Source: DASPSR01 sp035498715
GTDB taxonomy: Bacteria; Nitrospirota; UBA9217
Reading direction: 5' to 3'
Length of the DNA: 16,935 bases
Assembly (NCBI GenBank): GCA_035498715.1
Contig: DATJZV010000019.1
Span: forward strand, 1-16,935
Shown: piece after piece, positions 1-7,152 of the stretch
Numbering within the stretch: position 1 is the stretch's first letter
Layout of the letters: the number at the start of each line of letters is the position of its first letter
Position numbers and translations under genes: made by a program
The notes under the pieces: generated by a model
The model's database searches: none
What the model was told of the DNA's origin: nothing
Seen by the model: the letters and a program-made list of their open reading frames with translations, nothing else

Positions 1-1
1 C

Positions 2-886
2 CATCCGCTCATCAACAGGCTCCTGCTCTCACGCCGTAAAACATGGACCCGCATGCTCAGAAACCCTCGCACTTTCTTTCAGGGTCTCGGCGGCATTGTC
101 CGGTTCATCAACGAACTCCGGAATACGCGCTATGACATCGCGATTGATTTCCAAGGCCTGTTTAAGAGCGGGATCCTGATCGGCCTGGCGAGGGCCCAAC
201 GGAAAATAGGGTTTGACCGCACGCGCGAGCTTTCGTACCTGTTCCTGAACGAGCGCCTCCCTGCCTATGATATCGAGAAACATGCGCTCGAACGGTATCT
301 CGATGTCGCCCGTTATCTTGGCGCAAAAGATCCGTCGACGGCATGCACGCTCCCGATCGAACGCGAGATATTGATGATCAAGCAGAGGATAGAGGGTCTA
401 AAGCCGGCAGGAAGGCCACTCGTGGCCATCAATCCAGTGGCGCGGTGGAAGACCAAGCTCTGGTCCGAGCGGAAGTTCGCGGAGCTTGCTGATAGGCTTA
501 TCAGGGAGCGGAATGCCATTGTTATTTTTACGGGAAGTCACGAAGACAGTCTGGTGAACACGAGGATCCTTGCGATGATGGAACAGAATGCCGTGAGCTG
601 GGCAGGGGAGACCACGCTCAAGGAGCTTGCCGCGCTCGCGTCGCTCTGCACGGTGTTCATCACGACCGATACCGGACCCATGCATCTGGCCGCGGCCGCG
701 GGGACCAGGGTCGTGGCTCTGTTCGGTCCCACGGCGCCGTGGAGGACAGGGCCGTTCGGCCCGTCCCATATCACGGTCCGGGCAGGGCTCAATTGTTCGC
801 CATGCTTCAAGAGGACCTGTGATGACAATGTCCGGTGTATGGAAGAGATAACAGTCGATGAAGTAATGCGGAATATAGTGCTCTAA
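2..886 (+). CDS. Glycosyltransferase family 9 (heptosyltransferase-like), 5'-truncated
   Basis: This is the C-terminal part of an ADP-heptose:LPS heptosyltransferase-like GT9 enzyme, which adds heptose to the lipopolysaccharide inner core on the cytoplasmic face of the inner membrane. The frame is open from base 2 with no stop, so the true start lies upstream; the ATG at 53 is internal. Counting from that Met, the nucleotide-sugar half shows AINPVARWKTKLWSERKF (about 125-142), FTGS (159-162) and the family hallmark TDTGPMHLAAA (205-215), followed by LFGPTAPWRTGP (223-234). A four-Cys tail (CSPC at 248-251, C256, C262) is common in GT9 proteins of anaerobic lineages. WaaC and WaaF types cannot be separated without the N-terminus. 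The stop codon overlaps that of the convergent gene. Confidence 0.9.
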   Translation, partial: HPLINRLLLSRRKTWTRMLRNPRTFFQGLGGIVRFINELRNTRYDIAIDFQGLFKSGILIGLARAQRKIGFDRTRELSYLFLNERLPAYDIEKHALERYLDVARYLGAKDPSTACTLPIEREILMIKQRIEGLKPAGRPLVAINPVARWKTKLWSERKFAELADRLIRERNAIVIFTGSHEDSLVNTRILAMMEQNAVSWAGETTLKELAALASLCTVFITTDTGPMHLAAAAGTRVVALFGPTAPWRTGPFGPSHITVRAGLNCSPCFKRTCDDNVRCMEEITVDEVMRNIVL

Positions 887-1332
887 CAGATGCCTATCTC
901 GGCGGTCTTCTCGATATACTTCACGATTTGGTCAAGGGTCAGCCGCCTGTCATCGAGCGCCCAGGAGAAGAAGTCTTCCAGGGACCTGAAAGACCCGTAT
1001 GCCGCGTAGTGGTCAGAAATGACGGTTGATGACATCGCATCAGTAACGATCTGCCCGGACGATACGATCTCGTCCATAAGCTTCGAGAAGCGTTCATACC
1101 AGGTAGAATAGCTCCTCCCTTTGCCTCCGCGAAGCTTTTCTTTTATCATGTTAAGCACCAGTCGATAGAGCTGGGTCTGGTCGCTGATCGTGTGCTCCGA
1201 ATCGATCAGGAGAGAGTACATGCCGATGGCCTGCGTGATCTCGTCGTACTGTCCCTTCTTGAACAGTTCCTCAATTCTGGCCTTGAGTTTCTCTATCGTA
1301 TCAATGCTCGAAACCGTCACTAATTCAGGCAT
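883..1332 (-). CDS. Hypothetical 149-aa soluble helical protein
   Basis: I do not recognise this family. The start is set at the ATG at 1332 (MPELVTVSSIDTIEKL) because GGAGG lies about 8 bases upstream; an ORF extension of 25 codons to 1407 is probably not translated. The protein has no signal peptide or membrane segment. It looks wholly alpha-helical and rich in charged heptad-like stretches, for example KLKARIEELFKKGQYDEI near the N-terminus and LTLDQIVKYIEKTAEIGIC at the end. There is a single Cys, the last residue. The gene is convergent with the glycosyltransferase, sharing four bases at the stop codons, and appears monocistronic. Its good ribosome site and codon use support a real gene. 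No function is assigned. Confidence 0.75.
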   Translation of the reverse strand: MPELVTVSSIDTIEKLKARIEELFKKGQYDEITQAIGMYSLLIDSEHTISDQTQLYRLVLNMIKEKLRGGKGRSYSTWYERFSKLMDEIVSSGQIVTDAMSSTVISDHYAAYGSFRSLEDFFSWALDDRRLTLDQIVKYIEKTAEIGIC

Positions 1333-1461
1333 GTCATATTCCTCCCCGAAACACGTGTGGTTAACAACTGTACGCCGAATATTATAACAAATTGGGAAAG
1401 GACGCAAGAGATTTTTAACGCTTTGGTTTTACGCGGGGTGTAACGAGGGAAAACTGTGAGG

Positions 1462-1635
1462 TTACTCTTTGAATATTGACGGGTAAATTGTACTTATGGG
1501 AGTTGATCTTCGAAAGACCCCGAAGTTACATCCTGAACATTTGTGTCCGACCGCCACGACGCTTTTCTCATAGATTAAAACGACTTGTCCATTTGCTTGC
1601 TTGATGACCTCGTGATCAACAGTAGACTTCTTCAT
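1462..1635 (-). CDS. Possible 57-aa CxxC small protein
   Basis: The ORF begins MKKSTVDHEVIKQANG and contains HKCSGCNFG at about residues 31-39, a CxxC that could bind a metal. It ends IYPSIFKE before TAA. The middle, VVLIYEKSVVAV, could form beta strands, as in small zinc-ribbon proteins. Against it, the purine-rich AGAAGG sits directly against the ATG with no spacer, so initiation would be poor, and the surrounding region is non-coding in character. I do not recognise a family. It may be a chance ORF or a remnant. Confidence 0.2.
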   Translation of the reverse strand: MKKSTVDHEVIKQANGQVVLIYEKSVVAVGHKCSGCNFGVFRRSTPISTIYPSIFKE

Positions 1636-1677
1636 CCTTCTATTTATTTGTTATTTATTGACTCATATCATAATAAC

Positions 1678-1709
1678 TTGACCAGATATTGTGATAAACT
1701 AAATTTATC
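1678..1709 (+). promoter_or_regulatory. Candidate promoter with overlapping AT-rich dyad
   Basis: TTGACC at 1678-1683 is followed after 16 bases by TAAATT at 1700-1705, a weak sigma70-like pair. The -10 element lies inside a perfect dyad GATAAA-CTAAA-TTTATC at 1693-1709. A regulator binding the dyad would block the promoter. If it drives nrfHA the leader would exceed 400 bases, so a closer promoter is equally possible. AT-rich dyads of this size also arise by chance. Confidence 0.2.
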
Positions 1710-2081
1710 GGCGTACCTCCCGACGAAATATTCTTTTCGGTTACCAATAATCGCTCAATAAACTCTGTAAATGATGCTTATACGCATCAGGTCGCTGTTT
1801 CGCGGGGCACGGCGAGTATTCCTCGAGAAATTGCCGTGGTTAGAAATGAACCAATATTTTCGAAATTCCATTATCATCGACGTTAAGGGCAGGCATCATG
1901 TCGAGTAAAACCTGCGATTACAAGCTTATGCATCAGTGTTTGACACATGATGAGTAATGACTCAGGAAAAGCGTACAAAAGTCAATCTCGAAACGATGTA
2001 CAGAAACCTGCACTTAGTAACAACACCGCGGACATTTATTTGCTAGAGTTAGATACATACCATCTTCTAGGGGAACGATCC

Positions 2082-2123
2082 ATGATCAACGTATCAAACT
2101 TAACCAGTAATGTAAGGAGGTGA
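2082..2123 (+). CDS. Possible 13-codon leader ORF before nrfH
   Basis: AGGGGA about 7 bases upstream precedes an ATG that opens a 13-codon frame (MINVSNLTSNVRR). Its TGA at 2121-2123 follows directly on the AAGGAGG ribosome site of nrfH. Ribosomes finishing it would sit on the nrfH start region, which could couple or gate nrfH translation. The peptide resembles no known attenuator and shows no run of regulatory codons. It may be fortuitous. Confidence 0.2.
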   Translation: MINVSNLTSNVRR

Positions 2124-2127
2124 AAGA

Positions 2128-2592
2128 ATGGAGACGAGAAAGCGTAAAACAGTCGTCAGATATATTGTCGTGGCTGGCTTAGCCGTGGTTGTTATAATAT
2201 TTTTTATCTTGCTGGGACCCATGAAGATGCTGGCCAAATCAGATTCGCCCGATTTCTGCGTGAAATGTCACGTGATGGGGTCTGAGTACGAGTCTTGGCT
2301 CCATGAGGGCGCTCACCGGAGAAAACAGTGCGTAGATTGCCATCTGCCGAACGGGAACCAGGGAGTCCATTACACCTGGAAAGCGATCGACGGATTAAAA
2401 GATGTCCTGTTCTTTTATTCAGGCAGGGTCCCCGAGCACATCGCGCTGACATCTCACGGCGTGGACGTACTGCAGGCCAATTGCATCAGATGCCATGCCG
2501 CTGCTGTTGAGTTCATCAATCACGAGAGAAAATGCTGGGAATGCCACAGACGGTTGATGCATACGCGGAGCGGTTTGATTGAAACTCACTGA
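2128..2592 (+). CDS. nrfH: NrfH, tetraheme menaquinol dehydrogenase of nitrite reductase
   Basis: This NapC/NirT-family protein takes electrons from menaquinol in the inner membrane and passes them to NrfA. A single N-terminal anchor spans about residues 11-30. Four heme c sites follow: CVKCH (44-48), CVDCH (68-72), CIRCH (119-123) and CWECH (136-140). The first is CVKCHVM, so Met50 is placed as in NrfH proteins, where a Met ligates heme 1. WKAIDGLKD (84-92) corresponds to the segment near the quinol site and contains Asp and Lys residues expected there. At 154 residues the length is normal for NrfH. AAGGAGG lies just before the ATG. It sits 44 bases upstream of nrfA, the usual nrfHA order. 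Confidence 0.95.
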   Translation: METRKRKTVVRYIVVAGLAVVVIIFFILLGPMKMLAKSDSPDFCVKCHVMGSEYESWLHEGAHRRKQCVDCHLPNGNQGVHYTWKAIDGLKDVLFFYSGRVPEHIALTSHGVDVLQANCIRCHAAAVEFINHERKCWECHRRLMHTRSGLIETH

Positions 2593-2636
2593 AGGTTTTC
2601 GGCAAGCAACTATCACACTTTTAAAGGAGGATTACA

Positions 2637-4103
2637 ATGAAGCGCGGAAATTACGTAATACTGACCATGCTTTTGGTGAGCGCGGTCTTGGCATTTCTCG
2701 CATACGCGTGCTCTCCAACAAAAACCGAGCAGGTAAAACCCGTAAAGATTGAAGAGGGAGAGTACAGTCCGGATAAGTGGGGAAAGGCATATCCCGAAGA
2801 ATACAGCCTTTGGAAGGACACGGAAAAGCCCGTACCTCCTGGAAAAAGCAAATATAAAAGGGGGTTCAACCCCGACAAAATCACCTACGACAAGCTGGCT
2901 GAATTCCCGTACATGGCTCTCCTGTTCAACGGCTGGGGATTCGGAGTCGAGTACAACGAACCGCGCGGACATGCGTATATGCTTCGCGACCAGCTTAATG
3001 TCGATCCATCGAGGGTAAAGGCAGGCGGCGTCTGCCTCACCTGCAAGACCCCCTATGCGCCGAAACTCGAAAAAGAAATGGCAATTAATTATTACAAGAA
3101 CCCCTATAAGGAAGTGCTTGTCCAAATCCCGGAGAACAACAGGACCCTCGGCGTTGCCTGCATCGACTGCCACGACAACAAGGACATGTCTCTCAAGATA
3201 TCGAGGGGCTTTACCCTGACTGTCGCATTGAAGGAAATAGGCGTGGATCCCGATAAGCTATCGAGGCAGGATATGAGGAGCGTTGTCTGCGCCCAATGCC
3301 ATGTTACGTATAGCATACCGAAGGACAAAGATATGCATTCGACTGGGGTCTTCTTCCCCTGGCAGGGAAGCACATGGGGGAATATTACCATCGAAAATAT
3401 CATCAAAAAGCTCCGCAGCGACGCTTCGTATGGAGAATGGAAACAGAATGTGACCGGCTTCAAGATGGCATTCATCCGTCACCCCGAGTTTGAGCTGTTC
3501 TCAAACAACAGCGTCCATTGGAAGGCAGGAGCTTCCTGCGCGGACTGCCATATGCCGTATACGAAGGTGGGCGTGCATAAAGTCTCCGACCACCGCGTAA
3601 CGAGTCCTCTTAAGAACGATCTGCGCGCGTGCACGCAGTGCCATACCGAGAGCGCCGAGTGGTTGAAGGGACAGGTGACGACCATTCAGGACAGGACCGT
3701 GGCACTTATGCTGCGATCCGGTTACGCAACGGCCACGGTCGCGAAGCTTTTTGAGATGGCCAACAAGGCGCAGGAGGCGGGAAAGAAGATCGACAATGCC
3801 CTCTATGACAAGGCCAAGGACTATTATGAAGAGGCATTCTATCGCTGTGTGTTTGTGGGTGCAGAAAATTCAGTCGGGTTCCACAACCCCACCGAAGCGA
3901 TGAGGATCCTTGGTGATGCAACGGCTTATGCGACAAAGGCGGAGGGACTGCTGAGGCAGGCATTGACAAGAGCAGGAGTGGATGTGCCGGTGAAGGTGAA
4001 CCTGGAGCTGAGTAAATATCTGGATAGCAGGGGGGAGAAAAAGCTCAAGGGGAATCCGAACTTCGAATTCAAGGACCCTTCAGGCATGCAGGAAAAATTC
4101 TAG
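2637..4103 (+). CDS. nrfA: NrfA, pentaheme cytochrome c nitrite reductase (ammonia-forming)
   Basis: The enzyme reduces nitrite to ammonium with six electrons in the periplasm, docked on NrfH. The heme sites are the catalytic CLTCK (133-137), whose Lys is the axial ligand, then CIDCH (175-179), CAQCH (218-222), CADCH (301-305) and CTQCH (332-336). Likely active-site residues are Arg110 in PRGHAYML, Tyr225 after the third motif and His294 in SVHWKAG. A signal sequence ends at LAYAC (C25), which may be a lipoprotein site though the lipobox is imperfect. The length (488) fits the family. The motif after heme 3 is CHVTY rather than the CHVEY of calcium-type enzymes, which suggests the calcium-independent Geobacter-type group. 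AAAGGAGG precedes the start. Confidence 0.97.
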   Translation: MKRGNYVILTMLLVSAVLAFLAYACSPTKTEQVKPVKIEEGEYSPDKWGKAYPEEYSLWKDTEKPVPPGKSKYKRGFNPDKITYDKLAEFPYMALLFNGWGFGVEYNEPRGHAYMLRDQLNVDPSRVKAGGVCLTCKTPYAPKLEKEMAINYYKNPYKEVLVQIPENNRTLGVACIDCHDNKDMSLKISRGFTLTVALKEIGVDPDKLSRQDMRSVVCAQCHVTYSIPKDKDMHSTGVFFPWQGSTWGNITIENIIKKLRSDASYGEWKQNVTGFKMAFIRHPEFELFSNNSVHWKAGASCADCHMPYTKVGVHKVSDHRVTSPLKNDLRACTQCHTESAEWLKGQVTTIQDRTVALMLRSGYATATVAKLFEMANKAQEAGKKIDNALYDKAKDYYEEAFYRCVFVGAENSVGFHNPTEAMRILGDATAYATKAEGLLRQALTRAGVDVPVKVNLELSKYLDSRGEKKLKGNPNFEFKDPSGMQEKF

Positions 4104-4134
4104 GATCCTCTGAGGGATCGACATACTTATCGCG

Positions 4135-4176
4135 GCAGGAAGAAGCGAGCGGAATATGCTGCCCGCTTCTTCCTGC
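4135..4176 (+). terminator. Large hairpin after nrfA, terminator-like
   Basis: GCAGGAAGAAGCG at 4135-4147 pairs perfectly with CGCTTCTTCCTGC at 4164-4176. The stem can extend past one mismatch by two more pairs. It lies 31 bases after the nrfA stop. No run of T follows (ATTCAGCTAC), so it may end transcription inefficiently or protect the 3' end of the nrf mRNA. Confidence 0.55.
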
Positions 4177-4461
4177 ATTCAGCTACAGAAAAGCGCCAAA
4201 TCCTAATAATCAAATAATAACAGATTCTAAATCCGCGTTCTCAATTATCCAATGTCACTCCCTTTTGCTGCCCCTAAGATAGAAATAGTGTAGCTTTAAA
4301 AATAGTGAATGAATTCTTACAATGAATTGAGTGATACCTGAACTCGGGACAGACTATTTAAGCGGAATTAGCTCCGCCCGGGAAATCTCAATGATATAGT
4401 GCAGCTGACTAGCGTGTCATTCTCATTTTCTGCAACAATGCCTTGAAATCGTACTGGCTTT

Positions 4462-4476
4462 ATGCGATAATCGCAT
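4462..4476. promoter_or_regulatory. Perfect palindrome just before livM
   Basis: ATGCGAT-A-ATCGCAT is a perfect seven-base inverted repeat around one base. It lies where a ribosome site for livM would be expected and none is visible. It could be a repressor operator or, in RNA, a small hairpin near the start codon. Confidence 0.35.
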
Positions 4477-4482
4477 CTCGTT

Positions 4483-5649
4483 ATGAATCCTTCCCCGGGG
4501 TTGCTGGCCAAATACGCTAACATTTTCATCATTCCTTTTTGGACCGGACTGCTCATGCTACCGTTCACGGGCCCGGGCAATGCGCTCCGCATTGCCGCCG
4601 CTGCAGCGTTTGCTGTCGCCCTATGGAAATTGCCGCAGCTTGATGTCGTTGCTTCGCTTCTCAAGCAGTTCACCGGGAAGTTTTCCCGTATCGGTGCGGC
4701 ATCCTCATCTCTTGTCGCCTCTGTAAACACTTCTATCGTTCTTATAATACTGGTTTTGGCCCTTCTTATCGTGCCACTTTTCCTGAACGATTATTACCGG
4801 GATGTGCTGACCCTTACCTGCATCTATGTCGTCCTCGCACTGGGGTTGAATATCACGGTTGGGCAGGCTGGTTTATTGAACCTGGGATACGTGGCTTTTT
4901 ACGCCGTCGGAGCATACACGTATGCCATCCTCTCCACGACTCTCGGGTTGTCGTTCTGGCCCGGAATGATCGTAGGAGCGTTATCAGCCTCCGCATTCGC
5001 CTTGCTTCTTGGTTTGCCGACGCTGAAGCTGCGTGGTGATTACTTTGCCATTGTCACGCTCGGTCTGGGCGAAATCACCCGAATCGTGCTGAACAACTGG
5101 GATGGCCTAACGGGAGGGCCGAACGGCATCTCCAGGATTGGAAGGCCCATGATAGGAAAGTATGTTCTCAATACCACGCTCGATTTTTACTATCTGATTT
5201 TATTTATCGCGCTTGTGAGCGTCTTCGCCATGCATCGTCTTATTTCCTCGCGTATCGGCAGGGCATGGATCGCAGTCCGGGAGGATGAGTTCGCGGCTGA
5301 GGCCATGGGCATCAACACGTTCAGGCTCAAACTCCTGGCATTCGTGCTGGGATCGGCATGGGCAGGGATGACCGGCGTTTTCTTTGCCGCCAAGATGGCA
5401 TTCGTCTCGCCCGAGAGCTTCACCTTCTTCGAATCGGTCATGATCCTCTGCATGGTAGTCCTCGGAGGCATGGGGAGCATCCCCGGCATTATTCTTGGCG
5501 CGCTCCTTCTCATTACGCTCCCTGAGGTGTTCAGGGACTTCCAAGATTATCGGATGCTGGCGTTCGGAATCGCCCTCGTGCTCATGATGATCTTCAGGCC
5601 GCAGGGGCTTCTGGGAACGGTGAAAAGGCAGACTCAAAATTCAAAATAA
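4483..5649 (+). CDS. livM: LivM, branched-chain amino acid ABC transporter permease
   Basis: LivM is one of two permeases of the leucine/isoleucine/valine importer in the inner membrane. The 388-residue protein has about ten hydrophobic segments. The family core begins near residue 105 with TCIYVVLALGLNITVGQAGLLNLG and continues with FYAVGAYTYA, GLPTLKLRGDYFAIVTLGLGE and NNWDGLTGGPNGI. The cytoplasmic coupling region is GRAWIAVREDEFAAEAMGI, and the end reads FRPQGLLGTVKR. The first 85 residues form an extension like that of long LivM proteins. An in-frame stop at 4468-4470 fixes the ORF opening, so 4483 is the earliest ATG, although no ribosome site is visible. LivH and the binding protein LivK are not encoded upstream, so the partner permease must come from elsewhere. 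Confidence 0.93.
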   Translation: MNPSPGLLAKYANIFIIPFWTGLLMLPFTGPGNALRIAAAAAFAVALWKLPQLDVVASLLKQFTGKFSRIGAASSSLVASVNTSIVLIILVLALLIVPLFLNDYYRDVLTLTCIYVVLALGLNITVGQAGLLNLGYVAFYAVGAYTYAILSTTLGLSFWPGMIVGALSASAFALLLGLPTLKLRGDYFAIVTLGLGEITRIVLNNWDGLTGGPNGISRIGRPMIGKYVLNTTLDFYYLILFIALVSVFAMHRLISSRIGRAWIAVREDEFAAEAMGINTFRLKLLAFVLGSAWAGMTGVFFAAKMAFVSPESFTFFESVMILCMVVLGGMGSIPGIILGALLLITLPEVFRDFQDYRMLAFGIALVLMMIFRPQGLLGTVKRQTQNSK

Positions 5650-5668
5650 AAGATATGTGATCGTTCTT

Positions 5669-6439
5669 ATGCTCCTCTTAGAGACCAAAAACCTGACTAA
5701 ATATTTCGGTGGGCTCAGAGCCCTCGATGGGGTGGACATGCGGGTTGAGCGCGAGAGGATTGTGAGCATTATCGGTCCGAACGGCGCCGGTAAGACCACC
5801 TTCTTCAACTGCATCACCGGAATGTATCAGCCTACGAGAGGCACGGCTTTATTTCATGACCGGGACATCACGGACATGCCGCCGCACGAGATAACGGCAA
5901 TGGGCATTGCGCGGACCTTCCAGAACATACGGCTATTCGGCGGCATGACCTGCATTGAGAACGTCATGGTGGCGGCGCACTGCCGCACGCACGCCGGTGT
6001 GTTCGGCGCTTTCTTCCAGCCGGCCCGGGTGAAGAAGGAAGAACGGGATATGGGCTATCGGGCCATGGATATCCTGAAATTCACAGGCATCGAGAGCAAG
6101 CATGACGTTTTGGCTGCGAATCTCTCATATGGCGACCAGCGTCGGCTTGAGATCGCGCGTGCGCTCGGGACAGAACCCCACCTATTACTACTCGACGAGC
6201 CGGCTGCCGGCATGAACCCTCTGGAGTCTCAAGAGTTGATGGCCCTTATCCGCAAGATCCGCGATAACGGTGTGGCCATTCTCCTGATAGAACACGACAT
6301 GAAGGTTGTCATGGGCATCTCGGACCGTGTAATGGTGCTCGATCATGGGGTAAAGATCGCGGAGGGCTTGCCAAAAGACATTCAGGAAAATCCCGACGTG
6401 ATCGAGGCGTATCTCGGGAAGGAGAGCCTCCATGCTTAG
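5669..6439 (+). CDS. livG: LivG, branched-chain amino acid ABC transporter ATPase
   Basis: This is one of the two ATPases that drive the LivHM permease. From the chosen start (MLLLETKNLTKYFGG), Walker A is GPNGAGKTT (36-44) and the Q-loop is Gln85 in ARTFQNIRLF. The signature is LSYGDQRRLEIARAL (152-166), the LivG form in which LSYG replaces LSGG. Walker B is LLLLDEP (172-178), with H-loop His209. The ATG at 5669 gives the standard LivG N-terminus. A GTG at 5657 would add four residues, and neither has a clear ribosome site. The gene follows livM by about 20 bases and overlaps livF by eight. Confidence 0.93.
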   Translation: MLLLETKNLTKYFGGLRALDGVDMRVERERIVSIIGPNGAGKTTFFNCITGMYQPTRGTALFHDRDITDMPPHEITAMGIARTFQNIRLFGGMTCIENVMVAAHCRTHAGVFGAFFQPARVKKEERDMGYRAMDILKFTGIESKHDVLAANLSYGDQRRLEIARALGTEPHLLLLDEPAAGMNPLESQELMALIRKIRDNGVAILLIEHDMKVVMGISDRVMVLDHGVKIAEGLPKDIQENPDVIEAYLGKESLHA

Positions 6440-7133
6440 GCTTGAAGATGTGTCGGTATCCTATGGCATGATCGACGCTCTCAAGGGGATCAGTCTAACC
6501 ATTGAGCGGGGAGAGATCGTGGCCTTGATCGGCGCGAACGGTGCCGGCAAGTCGACGACCCTGATGTCCATTTCCGGCATTTCCGCGTTACGGTCCGGTA
6601 AGATATGGTACGAAGGATCGACGATATCAGGCTGGCCAGCGCACAAGATCGTGCGGATGGGTGTCTCTCAGGTGCCCGAGGGCAGGCGTATTTTCCCAAG
6701 AATGACGGTACGGGAGAACCTGGAAATTGGAGCGTTTTCCAGGGATAAGCAGGAGCTTACGAATGATATGGGGCAGATATTCGAAATGTTCCCCGTGCTG
6801 TCTGAGAGGAGCACTCAGCTCGGCGGTACCCTCTCCGGGGGCGAACAGCAGATGCTCGCCATAGGCAGGGCACTCATGTCGAGACCAAGGCTTCTGCTCC
6901 TGGATGAACCGTCGCTCGGCCTGGCCCCAATCATTGTGAGCAGGATATTCAAAATCATCAAAGAGATCAACCAGCAGGGGACGACGATCCTTCTTGTGGA
7001 GCAAAACGCGAAGGCTGCGCTCCGGCTTGCGAACCGGGCATATGTGATGGAGACCGGGAAGATCGTGATGCAGGGAGAAGCGTCAGTTCTGGCAAAAGAT
7101 CCGGGAATCAAGAAAGCCTATCTGGGAGAATGA
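6432..7133 (+). CDS. livF: LivF, branched-chain amino acid ABC transporter ATPase
   Basis: This is the second ATPase of the importer. Walker A is GANGAGKST (34-42). The LivF-specific VPEGRRIFPRMTVRENL spans 81-97. The signature is LSGGEQQMLAIGRAL (134-148) and Walker B is LLLLDEP (154-160), followed by SLGLAP. Length 233 is typical. The start lies inside livG, which ends eight bases later, and GGAAGGAGAG stands just upstream, so translation is probably coupled. Confidence 0.95.
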   Translation: MLRLEDVSVSYGMIDALKGISLTIERGEIVALIGANGAGKSTTLMSISGISALRSGKIWYEGSTISGWPAHKIVRMGVSQVPEGRRIFPRMTVRENLEIGAFSRDKQELTNDMGQIFEMFPVLSERSTQLGGTLSGGEQQMLAIGRALMSRPRLLLLDEPSLGLAPIIVSRIFKIIKEINQQGTTILLVEQNAKAALRLANRAYVMETGKIVMQGEASVLAKDPGIKKAYLGE

Positions 7134-7152
7134 CCTTAGTGCAGAGCGCGGA

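Larger units (their letters stand above)
1333..2127. other. Gene-poor AT-rich intergenic region upstream of nrfHA
   Basis: Nearly 800 bases lie between the divergent starts of the hypothetical gene and nrfH. No protein of recognisable family is encoded. Visible items are a 57-codon minus ORF with a CxxC motif (1462-1635), a minus-strand frame broken by one stop (1741-1899), a promoter/dyad candidate (1678-1709), a short stem GATGC/GCATC near 1770-1790, and a 13-codon ORF ending in the nrfH ribosome site (2082-2123). The region is clearly richer in A+T than the flanking genes. It could hold the regulatory region for nitrite-responsive control of nrfHA and decayed coding sequence, but neither can be proven from the bases alone. 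Confidence 0.6.
4104..4482. other. Intergenic region between nrfA and livM
   Basis: No gene is seen in these 379 bases. They contain the large hairpin at 4135-4176, a short stem GCGGA/TCCGC at 4362-4377, and a perfect 15-base palindrome ATGCGAT-A-ATCGCAT at 4462-4476, seven bases before the livM start. Most of 4190-4360 is AT-rich. There is no trace of livH or livK, which usually precede livM. Confidence 0.6.

Noticed and set aside
1408..2127. Insertion sequence or CRISPR array
   Set aside because: I see no terminal inverted repeats, no recognisable transposase and no regularly spaced repeats.
4368..4730. 120-codon minus-strand ORF reaching into the livM leader
   Set aside because: Most of it is antisense to livM and it has no recognisable domain or ribosome site.
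5657..5668. GTG start for livG four codons upstream
   Set aside because: The ATG at 5669 gives the standard LivG N-terminus and the GTG has no better ribosome site.
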